Source: Amoebidium appalachense (taxonomy: Eukaryota; Ichthyosporea). Taken from it: DNA of 64,000 bases. Shown here piece after piece: positions 1 through 34,098 of the stretch (position 1 is the first letter of the stretch; every line of letters begins with the position of its first letter). The translations under genes and the position numbers were made by a program. The stretch spans positions 9,920,001 to 9,984,000 of the forward strand of contig CAVNZM010000008.1 in the NCBI GenBank assembly GCA_963693365.1. The letters run 5' to 3'. The notes under the pieces were generated by a model. It ran no database searches. It was given only the letters and a program-made list of their open reading frames with translations, and was not told the DNA's origin.

Positions 1-165
1 CACCCGACACCCAGCATAACACAACTGGAACACTGGCCCATGTGGTCAGCCACCCCCCCCCCCCCCCCCCTCCTCCCCCTCCCCTCTCCTCTGGGGGGCC
101 CACAATCTTTCTATATCTGGCATAAGCACATAAGCACTGGGGCAAAAAGCAGGTGGGATACACAC

Positions 166-1597
166 CTGACAGGTTTGGCCTATCGACCACGGCCGAGTAG
201 ACCTGCAGGGACGCATATGCATCAAGGGCAGCGTAGGTGGCCTGCACCTCTGATAGCGGCTCGTGCCAGTTGGAGCATCGAACAAGTGCCGGCTTGGGCA
301 GCTTCTTGCCTATGACCTGGGCAGTGATGTCGGCCAAGCCCCGGGCCGCAGAGGTGATAGCTGCACGGGCATAGCAGAACCGGCCCAGCTCCAGATAGCT
401 GGCCACAGGGGTGCCGTAGTCCTTGTTGAGGTGGGCCGAGTCCGTGCCGATCTGCTTGCCCACCTTGATGATGCTGGGGTCCCTAAGCAGCGCAATCAGC
501 TCGTCCACCAGCCGCGCGGGCGGGCTGTGGTTGGGGCCCATGCGTGCCAAGTGGAAGATGTACACGGCCCGTGCGGTGGCAATCTGCAGCGTGCAAACCT
601 TGGACCGCGCCTGGCCCACCCGATAGACCCACTCGCAGTCCAGCCCCACCACGCGGTGCTGCTGCCCCTCCAGGTCGGCACGAATGGCCGCTGTAGCCAC
701 CACCGCCCCCTGGCAGTCGGTGTACACCGGCTTAGGGTAGTTGGCCGGCAGCTCCAGCCCAGGCAGACCGTCCGTCACGCTTACCAGCGCAGCCTCGTTC
801 AGACGGACGGGGCATTTTGGCCGGGCTAGGGTTGGAAACATGCGCTCAACAAACGCCCGGTCTTGGCAGCACCGATCTGTGTAGAAGAAGGCCGGGCCCT
901 TGCTGTTGAGCGCCGCCGTGGTGGCAGAGATGCGCTGGATCACGGGCTCAATCTCCTGGTGGCTGCAGTCCCGTGTAAATACCTGCGCCCGGATCTCTGG
1001 GGTGCCGCACTGTGTGAGAGGGCATCTCCGAGCGGCCATGCATGTTCTAGCTTCCCTTACCACATGGCCCTTCACGAGACTTCAGTGCCCACACAATCCT
1101 TTCCCCCTCCCTCCCCCCAAACCCATGTGCCCACATACTTTCCCCTCCCTCTCCCCCAAAACCCTTCCCCCTCCTTCCCCCCAAACCCATGTGCCCACAT
1201 ACTTTCCCCAGGCCTCCCTTTCCCCCAAAATCTTCCCCCCCCCCCTCCCCCCTAAACCCATGTACCTACAATCCTTCCCCCTTCCTCCCCCTAAACCCTT
1301 GTGATCACAATCCTTTCCCCCTCTCTGCCTTCCCCCCAAACCCATGTGCCCACGATCCTTCCCCACTCCCCCTCCCCCCAAACCATGGGACAGCCCTCCA
1401 TATGGCACCTACTGTCCCCCCCCCCCCCCCCCCCACCCCCACCCCGGGCCTCTTGCCCTCTCTACCTTCAACCCCGACGGTGGTGTCTCTCCCCCCCCCC
1501 CCCCCCCCCCTGCATCCCTTGCAATCACTGGCCCCTACTCCCATTCTGCTTGGCAGAAGCTTGCCCCCCCCCCCCCCTCCCCCCTCCCCCCCCCCCC

Positions 1598-1630
<33 letters not shown>

Positions 1631-1865
1631 ATTCCCCGCCAAAAGAAAGCTCCACCCCAGCCCACCCCAATCTCTACCCAGCAAAAACACATACACACAT
1701 ATCTGGAGCTTCCTAGTTTTTGCTCGACAGGGCAAGAATTGTCCCCAAAACCCACATACTACAAACCTCTACTCACAGTGTGCCACCTCATTAAATGTGG
1801 AGCCTAAGAGATTTAAAGGCCCTAGAGGGGGGAGGGGGGGGGGAGGGGGGGGGAGGGGGGCGTGT

Positions 1866-1896
<31 letters not shown>

Positions 1897-2329
1897 GTGG
1901 GGGTGTGTGGGGGGGGGGGGAGGGGGGAGAGGGGGCCTGGGGGAGAGTGGGGGGAGGGGGGGAGAAGAGGAGGGACCACACACCGCCAAGCTCGTTTACA
2001 CAAGTCCATAGGCCTCGGTACAGAGGCTCCCCATTGATGCCGGTGAGCTTCCCAATTTGGAAGGTGTGGTCGGCCTTGAGCACGTTGTTTACGGGCTTGA
2101 GCTGCGTGTCCAGGCTCTGGTACTTTGCCGTGCGGTCGCTGAACTCAGTATACACGGCACTCAGGTATTTGCCTGAACCCCAAGTACTGTTAGAACTCCA
2201 CCACCCTCCCATCAGGACCATCCCCCCCATTCCCTCTAGTCCCTCGTGTTCATCTCACCTCTCTGTATTTTCGTAAGTCTGTATGGCTTTTCCCATCTCA
2301 AAAACGCTACACACCCATCTCCGGCCGTT

Positions 2330-2370
<41 letters not shown>

Positions 2371-2554
2371 CCCCGCCTCCCGGCGCGCGCAAACCCTCCA
2401 AGTCATTGCACCAACTTTCACCTTCTTTCCCCTTTGTGCCCCATCTGCAGTTTGTCCCCTGCACGTCCGTTTGCCCTTCCCCCCACACCCTCCTGCCACT
2501 ACTATAATAACCATTAAGTACCGCCACCAAGATCCAGTCTACCACCATGTGCCC

Positions 2555-2588
<34 letters not shown>

Positions 2589-2853
2589 CTCTCCACCTCC
2601 TTTCCCCCAACACACACAGACACACATGCGCACACCCACCATCTAATTTCAGGCATAACAGTTCTCCACGATTTCCCAAGCACACTCACTGGTACATGGA
2701 CCGTTATGCTTTCACCCCTCTGATGATCCCTCTGCCCTCCCCCCCCCCCCCCCCCCCCCCCCACCACCACCACCACCACCACCACCACCATGACTGATTG
2801 CCACCACCACCACCTAATCCATCACCATGTCCCCCCTCCCCCTCCCCCCCCCC

Positions 2854-2884
<31 letters not shown>

Positions 2885-4276
2885 ACGGACCCACAAGTAC
2901 ACGCACACTCACAGGCGCACATCCACCACCACACATCCACCACCACCATAATAGAAACTTATTGACCACACTTCCAAAACCCATTTCCAAGTCCCCCCCC
3001 CCCCCTAAAAAAAAAAATAAAAAATAATAAAACAAAACCCTACCAAGCCAACCCAAAAAATGCCCAAGCACGTGCATACAAAACAATGGGGACCATTTAC
3101 ACACCCAAAATGCAGTGCACACTTGCCTGAAGGCACATGTCCAGCGTAACCATTTTTGTCACCAAACGCCGAGAACTTAGCCGCCTGCTCCTCTGGGGGA
3201 AGTTCTGTCAGGCGCTGGTCGTGGGGGCGGAAATCGTTACGCTTTTTGAGTTCATACTTGGTCCAATGCAGCGCCCTCGAGTAATACAGGAGCCGCTGCT
3301 CGTCGTATCGCTGCTTGTGGAGCTCCGAGAGGAGGGTGGCAAAGGCGTTTGGGCCCACACCTTTGTCTGCCAGTGCACGCAACAATGTTACCACCTTTAG
3401 GTCGAGCCCACTGCGGTGGCTAAGGTAGGCCGGAAACTGATCACGCATGAAGAGTGGAAGGCGTTTAATTGTCTGGGGGTTTGTGCCGGCAAAGTTTTTT
3501 TTGCATGTGTCACAAAAGTACCGGGCCGTGATAATGTAGTAGCAGCTGTCAAAGTCGATAACACGCCGTCCTACGGGGTTGCTCATGAACCCATTGCGAG
3601 AAGTACGGTGTGGGTTGGGGTGGTTGTGGGGGTCCACGTAGTGATCATCGAAGGGGCACGGCACCATGAAACCGGGAGACAACCTTTCCGGAAGCCAGGC
3701 AAAACATCTGGGTTTGTAGAAAGGCGCTGGATCGCCCCCAAAATTAAAGCCTATAATGGGAGGTGGAAGATGCCACCCCACAGGCGTCTTCTCATCTTTG
3801 AGACTCTCTTTCACTGTGTGCAGGTGCGACTTGATTGTTTCGCCCGCCGCGTCAGAAAACTCCTCTCCACCGTCATCCCCGTCCGTATTATCTTCTCCCT
3901 CTTCCTCCCCTTCATCCTCGTCTACCCGGTACGCATCTGCTGCTGCATTTAGCAAAGGTTCCTCGTCGGGTTGCACCTGTATGTCTGGTGGGTGTGGAGC
4001 AGGGGCCCGATCCATTTCTCTTGGTAACGAATGGACGCTACCTGCCTCAACTACACGGGCCCTTATGTCGGCGGCCTTAGATAGAGGGGGCTGTTCGGGT
4101 TGTACGTTTACGTTTAGTTCCTGCAAAACAGCTTTGTTTGCCGTCCCAAAACCTGCAAAGTTCGCTAAAGGCTGAACAAATGCAGCATCTTTTTTTTTGC
4201 GCCCAGCTCCCTCCCTAGCTCCGCCTGTTTTATGCCCAGGGCGCTGTGTTGTGCCCTTAGGGCAGCCTGGCTTCAT
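166..4276 (-). CDS. DUF6729-like / DDE-transposase-like / 3'-5' exonuclease protein (partial)
   Basis: Exons in transcription order: 4276-3127, 2172-1982, 1009-166; it probably continues past the left edge. The start is the first in-frame ATG, giving MKPGCPKGTTQRPGHKTGG and then a basic AGRKKK stretch. Residues ~185-380 hold paired Cys/His (CPFDDHY...; YFCDTCKKNF) followed by LPLFMRDQFPAYLSHRSG, a pattern I recall for DUF6729. Exon 2 has KADHTFQIGKL and exon 3 FYTDRCCQDRAFVERMFP, resembling the first two acidic sites of an RNase H-fold DDE transposase. The C-terminal half of exon 3 is a DEDDy exonuclease: VGLDCEW (Exo I), IKVGKQIGTDSAHL (Exo II), YAALDAYASLQVY (Exo III), closest by eye to EXD2/WRN-type domains. 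The first intron appears to use a GC donor (TTCAG|GCAAGT); phases 1 and 0 agree at both junctions. It may be a transposable-element protein or a domesticated one. The domains are clear; the family name and activity are inference. Confidence 0.8.
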
Positions 4277-4599
4277 TTTAAACACTTGGGGCCTGGCCCC
4301 CTGCCCCCCTAGTGCGACTACGTTACCGCAAACATTCCCGTATTTCAGTGTGCTCGGCAATGCTGCTCATGGCCTTCCCGGACTGGTTGTGACCAGTAAA
4401 GAGCGCGCCAATTCCTGACCGCCGCCTACAGCAGTGTATGATCTGTTATCCATATTCGGCAAAAGGGGTCTTGCCCAACCAATGGCTTGAATCCTTGTAA
4501 CTTTGCTTTATCCATATAAGGTTAGCTGAACACCCCCCCCTCCAATCATACCCCCCCCTTCTCTCTAGTAGTAGCTCCTGGCATGCCGCACCCCCCCCT

Positions 4600-4830
4600 G
4601 GTTGCTTGCCGCGAAGCAGCGACGTCATCCAAACAGTGAGCCACTGATTGGTTATCTGATAGACCATATATGGTTCATCGTAAACACCAAACTTAACCAA
4701 TCGGAGCGCGTCACGTGTGTGCGTGCCCGACACACGTACGTGTGTACATACTACGCCGTGTAGGCTCACTCTCTCGGAGCTGTGGGGCATGTTTTCGACG
4801 TGCACCCTCATGGTATAAATTGTTACCACG
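4600..4830. promoter_or_regulatory. Probable promoter region upstream of the exonuclease gene
   Basis: This lies 0.3-0.55 kb upstream of the 4276 ATG. Seen directly: CCAAT on the minus strand (4647-4651) and on the plus strand (4697-4701), a CACGTG E-box (4712-4717), and a perfect 16-bp palindrome ACACACGTACGTGTGT at 4730-4745. A TATAAA-like string on the plus strand near 4814 faces away from the gene. No transcription start is known; the promoter role is inferred from position and motif density. Confidence 0.35.
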
Positions 4831-4929
4831 CAGTTTATATGGGGAAAAACAGCAAAGTTTCTTTGCCTATGCACCCACAAGGGTGATGAGATGTAAATGT
4901 GCACTTGAATACTGTTACGGTTACACACT

Positions 4930-4983
4930 GAATTCGAAGGATTGGTACCGGTAACCCCGGGCCCCAGGCCATTAATTAAGCTT
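4930..4983. other. Dense cluster of palindromic restriction sites (polylinker-like)
   Basis: Overlapping or adjacent sites in 54 bp: GAATTC 4930, TTCGAA 4933, GGTACC 4944, ACCGGT 4947, GGTAACC 4950, CCCGGG 4956, GGGCCC 4959, TTAATTAA 4972, AAGCTT 4978. About one hexamer palindrome is expected by chance in this length. It could be a cloning or linker remnant, a chimeric join, or an unusual natural sequence. The flanks look like ordinary genomic sequence on both sides. Confidence 0.6.
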
Positions 4984-5565
4984 AATCATACCCCAGCTCC
5001 CCCCCCCCGAACCCGTCACTCGCATCATGACATGGGCATCCTCCCAAACCTTTGAGAATACTTCTCCGGGGAGACGTCCGGATATTTCGATACTCGAGTG
5101 AATAGAGTGCGACCCAGCGGCACCGTACTTGAATTTCTCGGCAATCTAGCAGCTGGAGCGTGCAAACTAATTAAGTAAATACATGCACGCACAACTCCCC
5201 CTCCCCCCTCCCCCCATACACACACACACATACACGCACGCACGCACGCACGCACGCACGCGTACGGGAACTATACAATCGCCTACAGTAACTGATGACA
5301 TAGTATGAATACCGCCGCAACTATTGGTAGTACACTCGTGCCAACGATTGACAGATGGTCATGATTTGAAGCCACACATTTCAGCTTTCACATTGACTTG
5401 TTCGCGGGGGACCTGCCCCCACCATCGAGCATAATTTATAATTGCCATTAATGATCCATTCACAGCAAAACATCCTGTATAGATAGATAATTATAGTAAT
5501 CACTGAGTCTGCACACATCTGTGCACGGCCATTCTCACAAATTTTGGTTTGCAACACACAGTCAG

Positions 5566-5602
<37 letters not shown>

Positions 5603-5621
5603 CCCCCCCCCTCCCCCCCCC

Positions 5622-5663
<42 letters not shown>

Positions 5664-5783
5664 GCACCACCCAAAAAAATAATAATAATAATAATAATAA
5701 ATAAATAAATTGGACCTATAGACAGCTTGTATACATATAGAGGCAACAGATTTGAAGCAGTGCTGTACTGGTTAAAAATAAAG

Positions 5784-5835
<52 letters not shown>

Positions 5836-5988
5836 AAAAAAAAAAATATGAAAACGAAGAACAATTTCAAGAGGCAGGAACACAAAAAAGGGCCAATTCC
5901 CATACCATCTCCCCCAGCCTTTTTGAAAGGTGAAATCCTACCGCGGAAACACATGATTCCTTTAAAGAAGACACAAACACACACACCC
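4984..5988. other. Intergenic spacer between exonuclease gene and bystin 3' end
   Basis: No gene is recognised. It holds (AC)n-like runs, poly-C at ~5566-5622, (AAT)n near 5677-5712, and a C-run directly followed by an A-run at ~5784-5846. The open frames here are translations of these simple repeats. Confidence 0.7.
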
Positions 5989-16333
<10,345 letters not shown>

Positions 16334-16947
16334 TTTCAAAATGTTGTCTCAAGCAACAACAGAATGGATCTCGTAGTTTGTCAGACACACTTCTAGAAAG
16401 AATAACTAGTGAACGAGCAGAACCTCAAACCACCTGTGGAATCTACCTATTTTTTATTCAAGAAAGGGAATAATTTTTGACCCTACAGAGATGGAATAGC
16501 TTTTAGCACGTTTTACCCAGTCTATTTACACGTGCTTGTTGCTGTGTATTTCAAGTGTGCACACGTACACGTGCACATAGAAGGCCCGATCGCAGGCGAT
16601 AACGTAATTCACGGCGATCGGGCCATCTGCAAGAATAAGTTGAAATTCACGGCAATTTAGCTGCAATTGAGGTTTGCGCAACTCTTTCCCAGATTTCTGA
16701 CCGCAAGCCTAATAAACTTTTTATGAGCCACGATCAAACAGTTGAGCCAATCCACAATTTGCTCAATAACCCAAATATAGTAATTAAATTTGGCGCCAGA
16801 TCTCGATCGAACTTCAGCCAGCAGCAACAACGGTCATTTGTGACTTCAATTTTTTCTAAGGTCACCGTTTACAATAAGGCTTCTGAACTACATCGCGCGC
16901 AGACTCTTTTCGCTTTACTTCTCTAGACAAAGGAAACAAAGATCATA
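16334..16947. promoter_or_regulatory. Bidirectional promoter region, bystin / DUF1761-like gene
   Basis: A 614-bp spacer between two divergent start codons, almost free of simple repeats, unlike the rest of the window. Seen: two CACGTG E-boxes (16529-16534, 16568-16573) and a perfect 11-bp inverted repeat, GGCCCGATCGC at 16583-16593 with GCGATCGGGCC at 16614-16624 (20-nt loop). The regulatory role is inferred from position. Confidence 0.55.
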
Positions 16948-17429
16948 ATGGCTGAAGTTGCGCTTGCGGCCGTGGCATACGTTGGCGTGGGTGCCGTTTG
17001 GTACCACAGAACATGGGGCTTTGGCAAGTATTTTCTGGAGGATGTGACCGAGTTTAAAGGCAGCGAGGACTGGTGAGTTGGACATAATGACGGTCTTCTG
17101 TTCATTCATGAACGAAAATGATTCATGTTATTTAATGCATAATAAGTATGCGTTTATAATTATTTTTTTTTGGAAGACTGGAAGTGCAAGCTCTGTAGGG
17201 AGGAAGGCAATCGCGTTCAAACATGGGCCTTAATCTGCACTTTCGAGAGGCTAGAGCCTGGCTCTTTGGATGCTGGAACAGGTGCTACAAATTGGTCGCA
17301 TTGCTTTAGCAAAAACCACCCGTTGTCTGTCGATGCAGCTGAGCGCTAACGCAGTAGACAAAGGCACGCTTCCCCTTGCTCCTTTGCCCTTTTACTTCGG
17401 ATCAGGGATGCCCTTTCAGTTCCTCGCTT

Positions 17430-17471
<42 letters not shown>

Positions 17472-18136
17472 CCCTCCTCCCCCCCAAACACACACGCGCG
17501 TACACCCACCAACCCCACCAACCCCTCTCCCCGGGGGCGTTTGCGTTGCTTCTTCAATGATTTCTCCCTACCCCCTCCCTTCCCTATCACTCTTCTTCCT
17601 CTTACTGACACACACTTGGCTATGCCCAGGTTCCGAAACACAGACCCGTCGAACATAGGCCGCTATCTCTTTGTTGAAATAGTGATGGCCACCGTCCACG
17701 CCTACATCTTGTCCTTTGCCCACCTCACGAACTTCACGGAGGCAGTTTTGTTCTCCTGCTGGGTCTGGACTGCTTTCTGTCTTCCCATCTGTGTAAGCCT
17801 CCCCCCCCCCCCCCCCCCCCCGATCCCCCATTCAACCCCCCTCCACCTGATCTCCTAACCGACCTCCTCCTCCCCCCCCCCCCCTCCCCCGCCCCGACAT
17901 ACACACACACACACACACACACACACCGTGGCCCACCACCACCCCTCCCTCCCCTGCTTCTTATGATGCTTACACACTTGCAGGACGCACACACACACAT
18001 CTCTCTCTCTCTGCCTCCCCACCCATCCACAGCCTCGCTCCCCAGCTGCCAGCACTGTCACTCGTACATGGCATTTGCGAGTGACTAGGTTATTGATAAG
18101 ACCTTCCCCCCCCCCCCCCCCCTCCCACGCACACGC

Positions 18137-18175
<39 letters not shown>

Positions 18176-19231
18176 GGACAAGTGGCAAAAGGCATGTGTT
18201 ACTAGATAGACACACGGCCTGGAGAGCAAGAGTTGTGCTGTATGCATCCCCCCCTCCCCCCCTCCCCCCGCCCCCCCACCACCACACACACACACACACC
18301 TTACCGCCAAAAAAATAAAAAAATAAAAAAAAATAAAAAAGGAAAGAAAGAGAGAAAAGAAGGATAAAAGAGCAAGAAAAAGGTATGAACCCCAAACCAC
18401 CATCACCCATCCACCCACCCCCTCATGACCAAACAACAAAAATGGAAGAGGGAGGGAAACACACCACATTGTGCGCGATTCCAATAAGGCATATAGCAGT
18501 GGAACCCAATCACCGTGCGCCAACTCGCTTTTGATAGCCACTGATGAACACACTCTCATACATGCTGTCCCAAATAGTTAATCTTAAAAAGAAGTTTTGT
18601 AGGATAAGACTTCATACCAAATACAAATCACACTAAAGAAAACAACATGCAAGAGCGAATGCCTATACTCAGTGCGTGTGTGTTGGCTGGGGTCTGGGTT
18701 GATGGTTACGGACACGGCAGTTGAGTGGTATTAGTTTCACAGCGCACGCATTCTTAATGATTTTCTTCATGGTATGATGCCTGTATTAATAGGTGGATTT
18801 GGTAACTGATTACCTATCTTAATCGGTGCACCAGATATTTTCTTTATGTCGGTGTTAATATGCTCTATGTACATAGTTGAATTGATGTCCATTTCTTCTT
18901 TGTGCTCTCGTTTTGCATTTTGTGGTGGTGGTGGTGGTGGTTGGAAAGGGCGACCCGGAGGGGGAATGGGGGAGGGAGGGGATGTTCTTCCGAAACAAAG
19001 GATGTAATCAAAAGAACACGGTGAATAGGAGGATTGCATCTTACAGAGGAAACCAAGCCCACGTGTAGGTCACTCTCTTCAGTCAGTGCTCCTTGCACAT
19101 CTTCCCCCCCCCCCCCCCCCCCCTTTCTCCCCCCCACAAACACACACACAATATATACTCTGATAACCAGCCTGGCATCTGCATTCTCAGGCACAACTAG
19201 AAAGTCGTCTCTGCAATGTCTCTACTACGAG

Positions 19232-19268
<37 letters not shown>

Positions 19269-19732
19269 CAAACACACACACGCTCGCTCGCTCGCTCGCT
19301 CACTGGCTCACTCTATGACCCACACACGCACACACGCACACACACATGTGCATCAACACACTAACAGCCAAACCACCTACCAACTAACAGCCAAACCACC
19401 TAACCCCCCCTCCCCCCCCCCCTCCTGCGCAGGTGTCTGCATATTCCTGGGAGTCACGGCCCCTCCGTCTCGAAATTATTCACGCAGCCAAACAACTGGC
19501 ATGCATTATCGCCGCTGCATGTGTTTTCGTCTTTCTCACCACCACCCCCACGTCGTTTTCTGTGATTGCAAACGTAGAAAGTGGAACAGCGGTAACATCG
19601 ATTAGTAGCGATCTCGCTGAAAAAGTGAAGGAAGTGGTTACAGCAACTGTGGCTGCAGCAGCTTCGGCGGCGGCGGCTAAAATTACTGGGGCGGAGGATG
19701 ATTCTATTGAACCGGCTAGGGAGGGTTTGTAG
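16948..19732 (+). CDS. Small four-helix membrane protein, DUF1761-like
   Basis: Exons 16948-17072, 17630-17792 and 19433-19732 (stop) join in phase (2, then 0) to 195 aa. Donors are TG|GTGAGT and TGT|GTAAGC; acceptors are CCCAG|G and GCGCAG|G. Four hydrophobic stretches are visible at residues about 3-19, 54-72, 79-96 and 111-131; the last about 60 residues are a soluble Ala-rich tail. The spacing, the WYHRTWGFGK loop after helix 1 and the SWESRPLRLEIIHAAKQL segment before helix 4 resemble the DUF1761 family as I recall it; members are mostly of unknown function. It is divergent from bystin and convergent with GLDC. The gene model is good; the family label is moderate. Confidence 0.65.
17073..19432. 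repeat. Introns of the DUF1761-like gene: simple repeats
   Basis: These contain poly-C (~17432-17470, ~17802-17821, ~19229-19266), (AC)n, an A/T-rich stretch at 18301-18345, (GGT)n near 18925, (GCTC)n near 19280, and a ~26-bp direct duplication at 19359-19403. No coding sequence is recognised. Confidence 0.75.
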
Positions 19733-19896
19733 ACAGTGTGGTAATAATTGTATGGGGGTGAGTGTTGTACATGTGTGGTCACCAGGTGTTGAAAAAAGGA
19801 TAACTAATGCAAGGTGCATACTGGGTATGCAGTACTGCAACAACTAGCAACATATGTGGCAATAGTTGGGGTTCGGGTGCAAAGGGTGTGAGTTTT

Positions 19897-19927
<31 letters not shown>

Positions 19928-21022
19928 TTGGGGGGGGGGGGGGGGGATGGATATCAAAACATCCAATCATTAATGGGGCAATGTGGGAGGCTTTTTATTG
20001 TTCCATTCTTTTCTTTTTCTTGTCTAATGATGTCCATGGTGTATGTGTGTGTCCGAGCCTCGTCAATGTGAGGGAGTTCTGCACAAAATGTACAAATACA
20101 TAGGCAGCACTACATTAGTTACGGTACACGTCATCTCGACCCCCTCTCCATCCACACAAAACACACACGTCCACACACGTCCACACACGCAGTCACGCAC
20201 GCACAGTTTCATATGCATATGTAAAAAACTTCCGCAGCAGCTCAGGGATGATATACACCCATGGCCATGGTGTGTTCATATTGCTAAATAGCCTCTCCCC
20301 CATGCCTACCCCTCCTCCCCCTGGGCCCCCCCCACCCTCCCACCGGTGCCTACATACCACACACACACACACACACCCACGACCGTGGCACACACACACA
20401 CACAAACAGAAAAGGAGAGAGAAGAGAAAAATGCTTATTCAATCAAGAATGGCACCAGATCGATGGGTGGGTGGGGCCTACAATTGTCGGTGAGGGGGGG
20501 GGGGGGGGGGGTTGGGGACATTGGCAGCAGCATGCTCCAATATATTGCCATGTTGTGCACGGAAACGACATGTGTAATGGTAGAGCAGGTTTTATTATTC
20601 GGCTGATATGCACAGCACCCAGCTAGAGGGTCCCACAGAGACCCTTTCAGATGCCTACAAGTCTAATCAAGTCTTACTTTTAGGTTTTAGTCTACGAAAT
20701 CTCCCAAATCCATTTCCCAATTTAGGTCATTCATATTCTCTTGTTCAATTCAACCCCAGTATATATATGGTCGTTTGGTCCCCAGAGTTCTCCAAGTCAG
20801 GTTGGCAGGTACAACCAAACCCTCATATTTTCATTCGGTCACACCCATGCAAAATGTACAATAACGAACATAATCCCCAATTCCGAAACAAACCAATATA
20901 CATCGATATCATGCTCATTTGACAACACCGTACAACAGTATGTCGCTATTAGTCCCAAATCCCACCAAGCACCCAGGTTTTAACCATGTAAGGTTACCAG
21001 ATGACGGTTTCGATTGGCAGGT
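19733..21022. other. Convergent 3' intergenic region
   Basis: This lies between the stop codons of the DUF1761-like gene and GLDC. It contains a T-run followed directly by a G-run (19893-19946) and (AC)n near 20355-20405. The stretch 20600-20990 is repeat-poor and more AT-rich, with a short AGGGTC/GACCCT hairpin at ~20627. No gene was recognised; it should hold both polyadenylation sites. Confidence 0.55.
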
Positions 21023-32318
<11,296 letters not shown>

Positions 32319-32589
32319 TTTCCTGAGGCGCTGCTATTTCTGGATAGGAGGAAGGTACGTTCAGAAAACGAACAGATGGTTGCTGCCTGCTGCCCGAAAA
32401 AATGTCTCAAAATCTAACAAGTGCAAAAATAACACTCTTTTGGCATTAATATGGCCCTTTCAGCAGTTAGAAACAATAGAAGTGTACTGCAGTATAGAGT
32501 CCAGGGTTGGAACCTCACCGTCTCAGTACTTAGTCGGGAAGGGGGAGTGGCTTGCTTGCCACGGCGTTGTTGTCAAACAAACACGGACT

Positions 32590-32720
32590 GAAGACGGCGG
32601 GCTTTATATCAAGGCACATGCTGTGTTGAATACCGGTAACGGCTAGATGTGATAAATGACCAATCGCGTGCATGTAGGTCAGATAATATTTCTCATGGCG
32701 GCTGGAGCGATGATTGGCTC
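32590..32720 (-). promoter_or_regulatory. GLDC promoter: TATA box and two CCAAT boxes
   Basis: On the gene strand, TATAAA occurs at 32608-32603 (context TTGATATAAAGCCC), about 285 bp before the start codon, preceded by an inverted CCAAT (plus strand 32660-32664) and a CCAAT (minus strand 32717-32713). Spacings of ~55 and ~110 bp upstream of the TATA fit a standard core promoter. A TATA this far from the ATG implies a ~250-nt leader or an intron in it. Confidence 0.6.
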
Positions 32721-34098
32721 CTGAGTATCTCGTTAAACCTTATGCAGAAATGTGAGATGCTACATAGCCTTGTTTACTGCACAATAATCAGTATCCGTCA
32801 CTCTACATGGTACTACATATACTTTTGTATGTAATACTTACATTATGGGTAGCGTTTACGTAACCAAAACCAAAAATTAGAAGAGGATAGCTTGTAACTC
32901 ATAAATACTGTCTGTATACCATTGGGTAGTTATCAGAAAAACCTAATCCAACGCTTTCGGAGGCGCGTAGCCAAGTCATTGGTTACCAGCTATTTGTATG
33001 CTTTCCTTGAGCCCAAAGTTTTCATGTTCCAAAAAAACGTGGCTTTTCTACTAGGAAAAATAAAACAAAGCAAATATTGATGTTTTTAGAAAGTAATCAT
33101 GAATCTATACTATGAAAATAAGCTTTCTGCGTCTGTCATGGACTTACCAAAAGAGGTTATGTTCTTGAGATTGGTCACACGTATATCAGATTTTCAGCCA
33201 GATTGCCACTTATGGGGCTCGGCCGGGCGGCGGGCACGCGACCCGGGGACACCGCGCGTTCCGATTGGTTAACCCAAAAGAGGGCATCTGGCCTTCCCGA
33301 CAGTGAAGAATCAGCACTGACCCAAAAGTGCCTCTTTAATGCATAAAGTCTACACCAATGATTGACTAAGGTACAATTTGTAAACATATATATATACCTA
33401 AGCTGTATTTTTCCGTTCTACTTGACAAAAAGCGTAGCGCTGTGGTTCTATTCATCAACCGGGCGCCACAACAACTGGGCTGATTATTTGGTGCAAAATG
33501 AGCCAATCGAAATGTGGTGCCGTTTTATCCAATCATGTCGCAACAGCCTGCGTCATCGGCTAAGTTATCTTCAGCCGCCGCATAAAGCTTTGGTTGGTGG
33601 CACAGTCACTTATAACTCCCTAGCTAGGCTTGTGGAATGTAAGTTGTGTTTGTTGTGCTCGGACTGAGACTTCACATATGCATGATCGTACAGATCTGAG
33701 TTGGCATAAAGGCTGTCTTGACTGCAGAACACAATCGAGTGGTGTATATATTACTTCCCTGGTATTCGTTTCCCAGCCGTGTTCTTTTTGGCAAGGGCAA
33801 CTTCGAAGCACAGTACTATGTACCGACCCATCCTTTCTTGCAGGTTTCCCATGGGAAAATTTCTTTTGCCACCGACTTCTCAATTCAAAAGAAATTGCTG
33901 CAGTAAATTGATGGTGTTCACGCAAGTGCAGAAAGCAAACACATGTGTGAGCGTTTTTTTTTGGATCGAAACGGGCTCGGGAGTACCTCGCGGGTGCGGA
34001 CAGCAATGTCCAGATGCCTCGGGCTGCCCCAGCCCCTCTTCTCTCTTCACATGACCAGAGTCAAGCGGCCATATCATGGCTGTATCTAATATATAACT

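Noticed and set aside
1082-1800. Overlapping long poly-Pro and poly-Gly open frames on both strands
   Set aside because: Translations of C/G homopolymers in the intron between exonuclease exons 2 and 3; no domain, and several frames are open at once.
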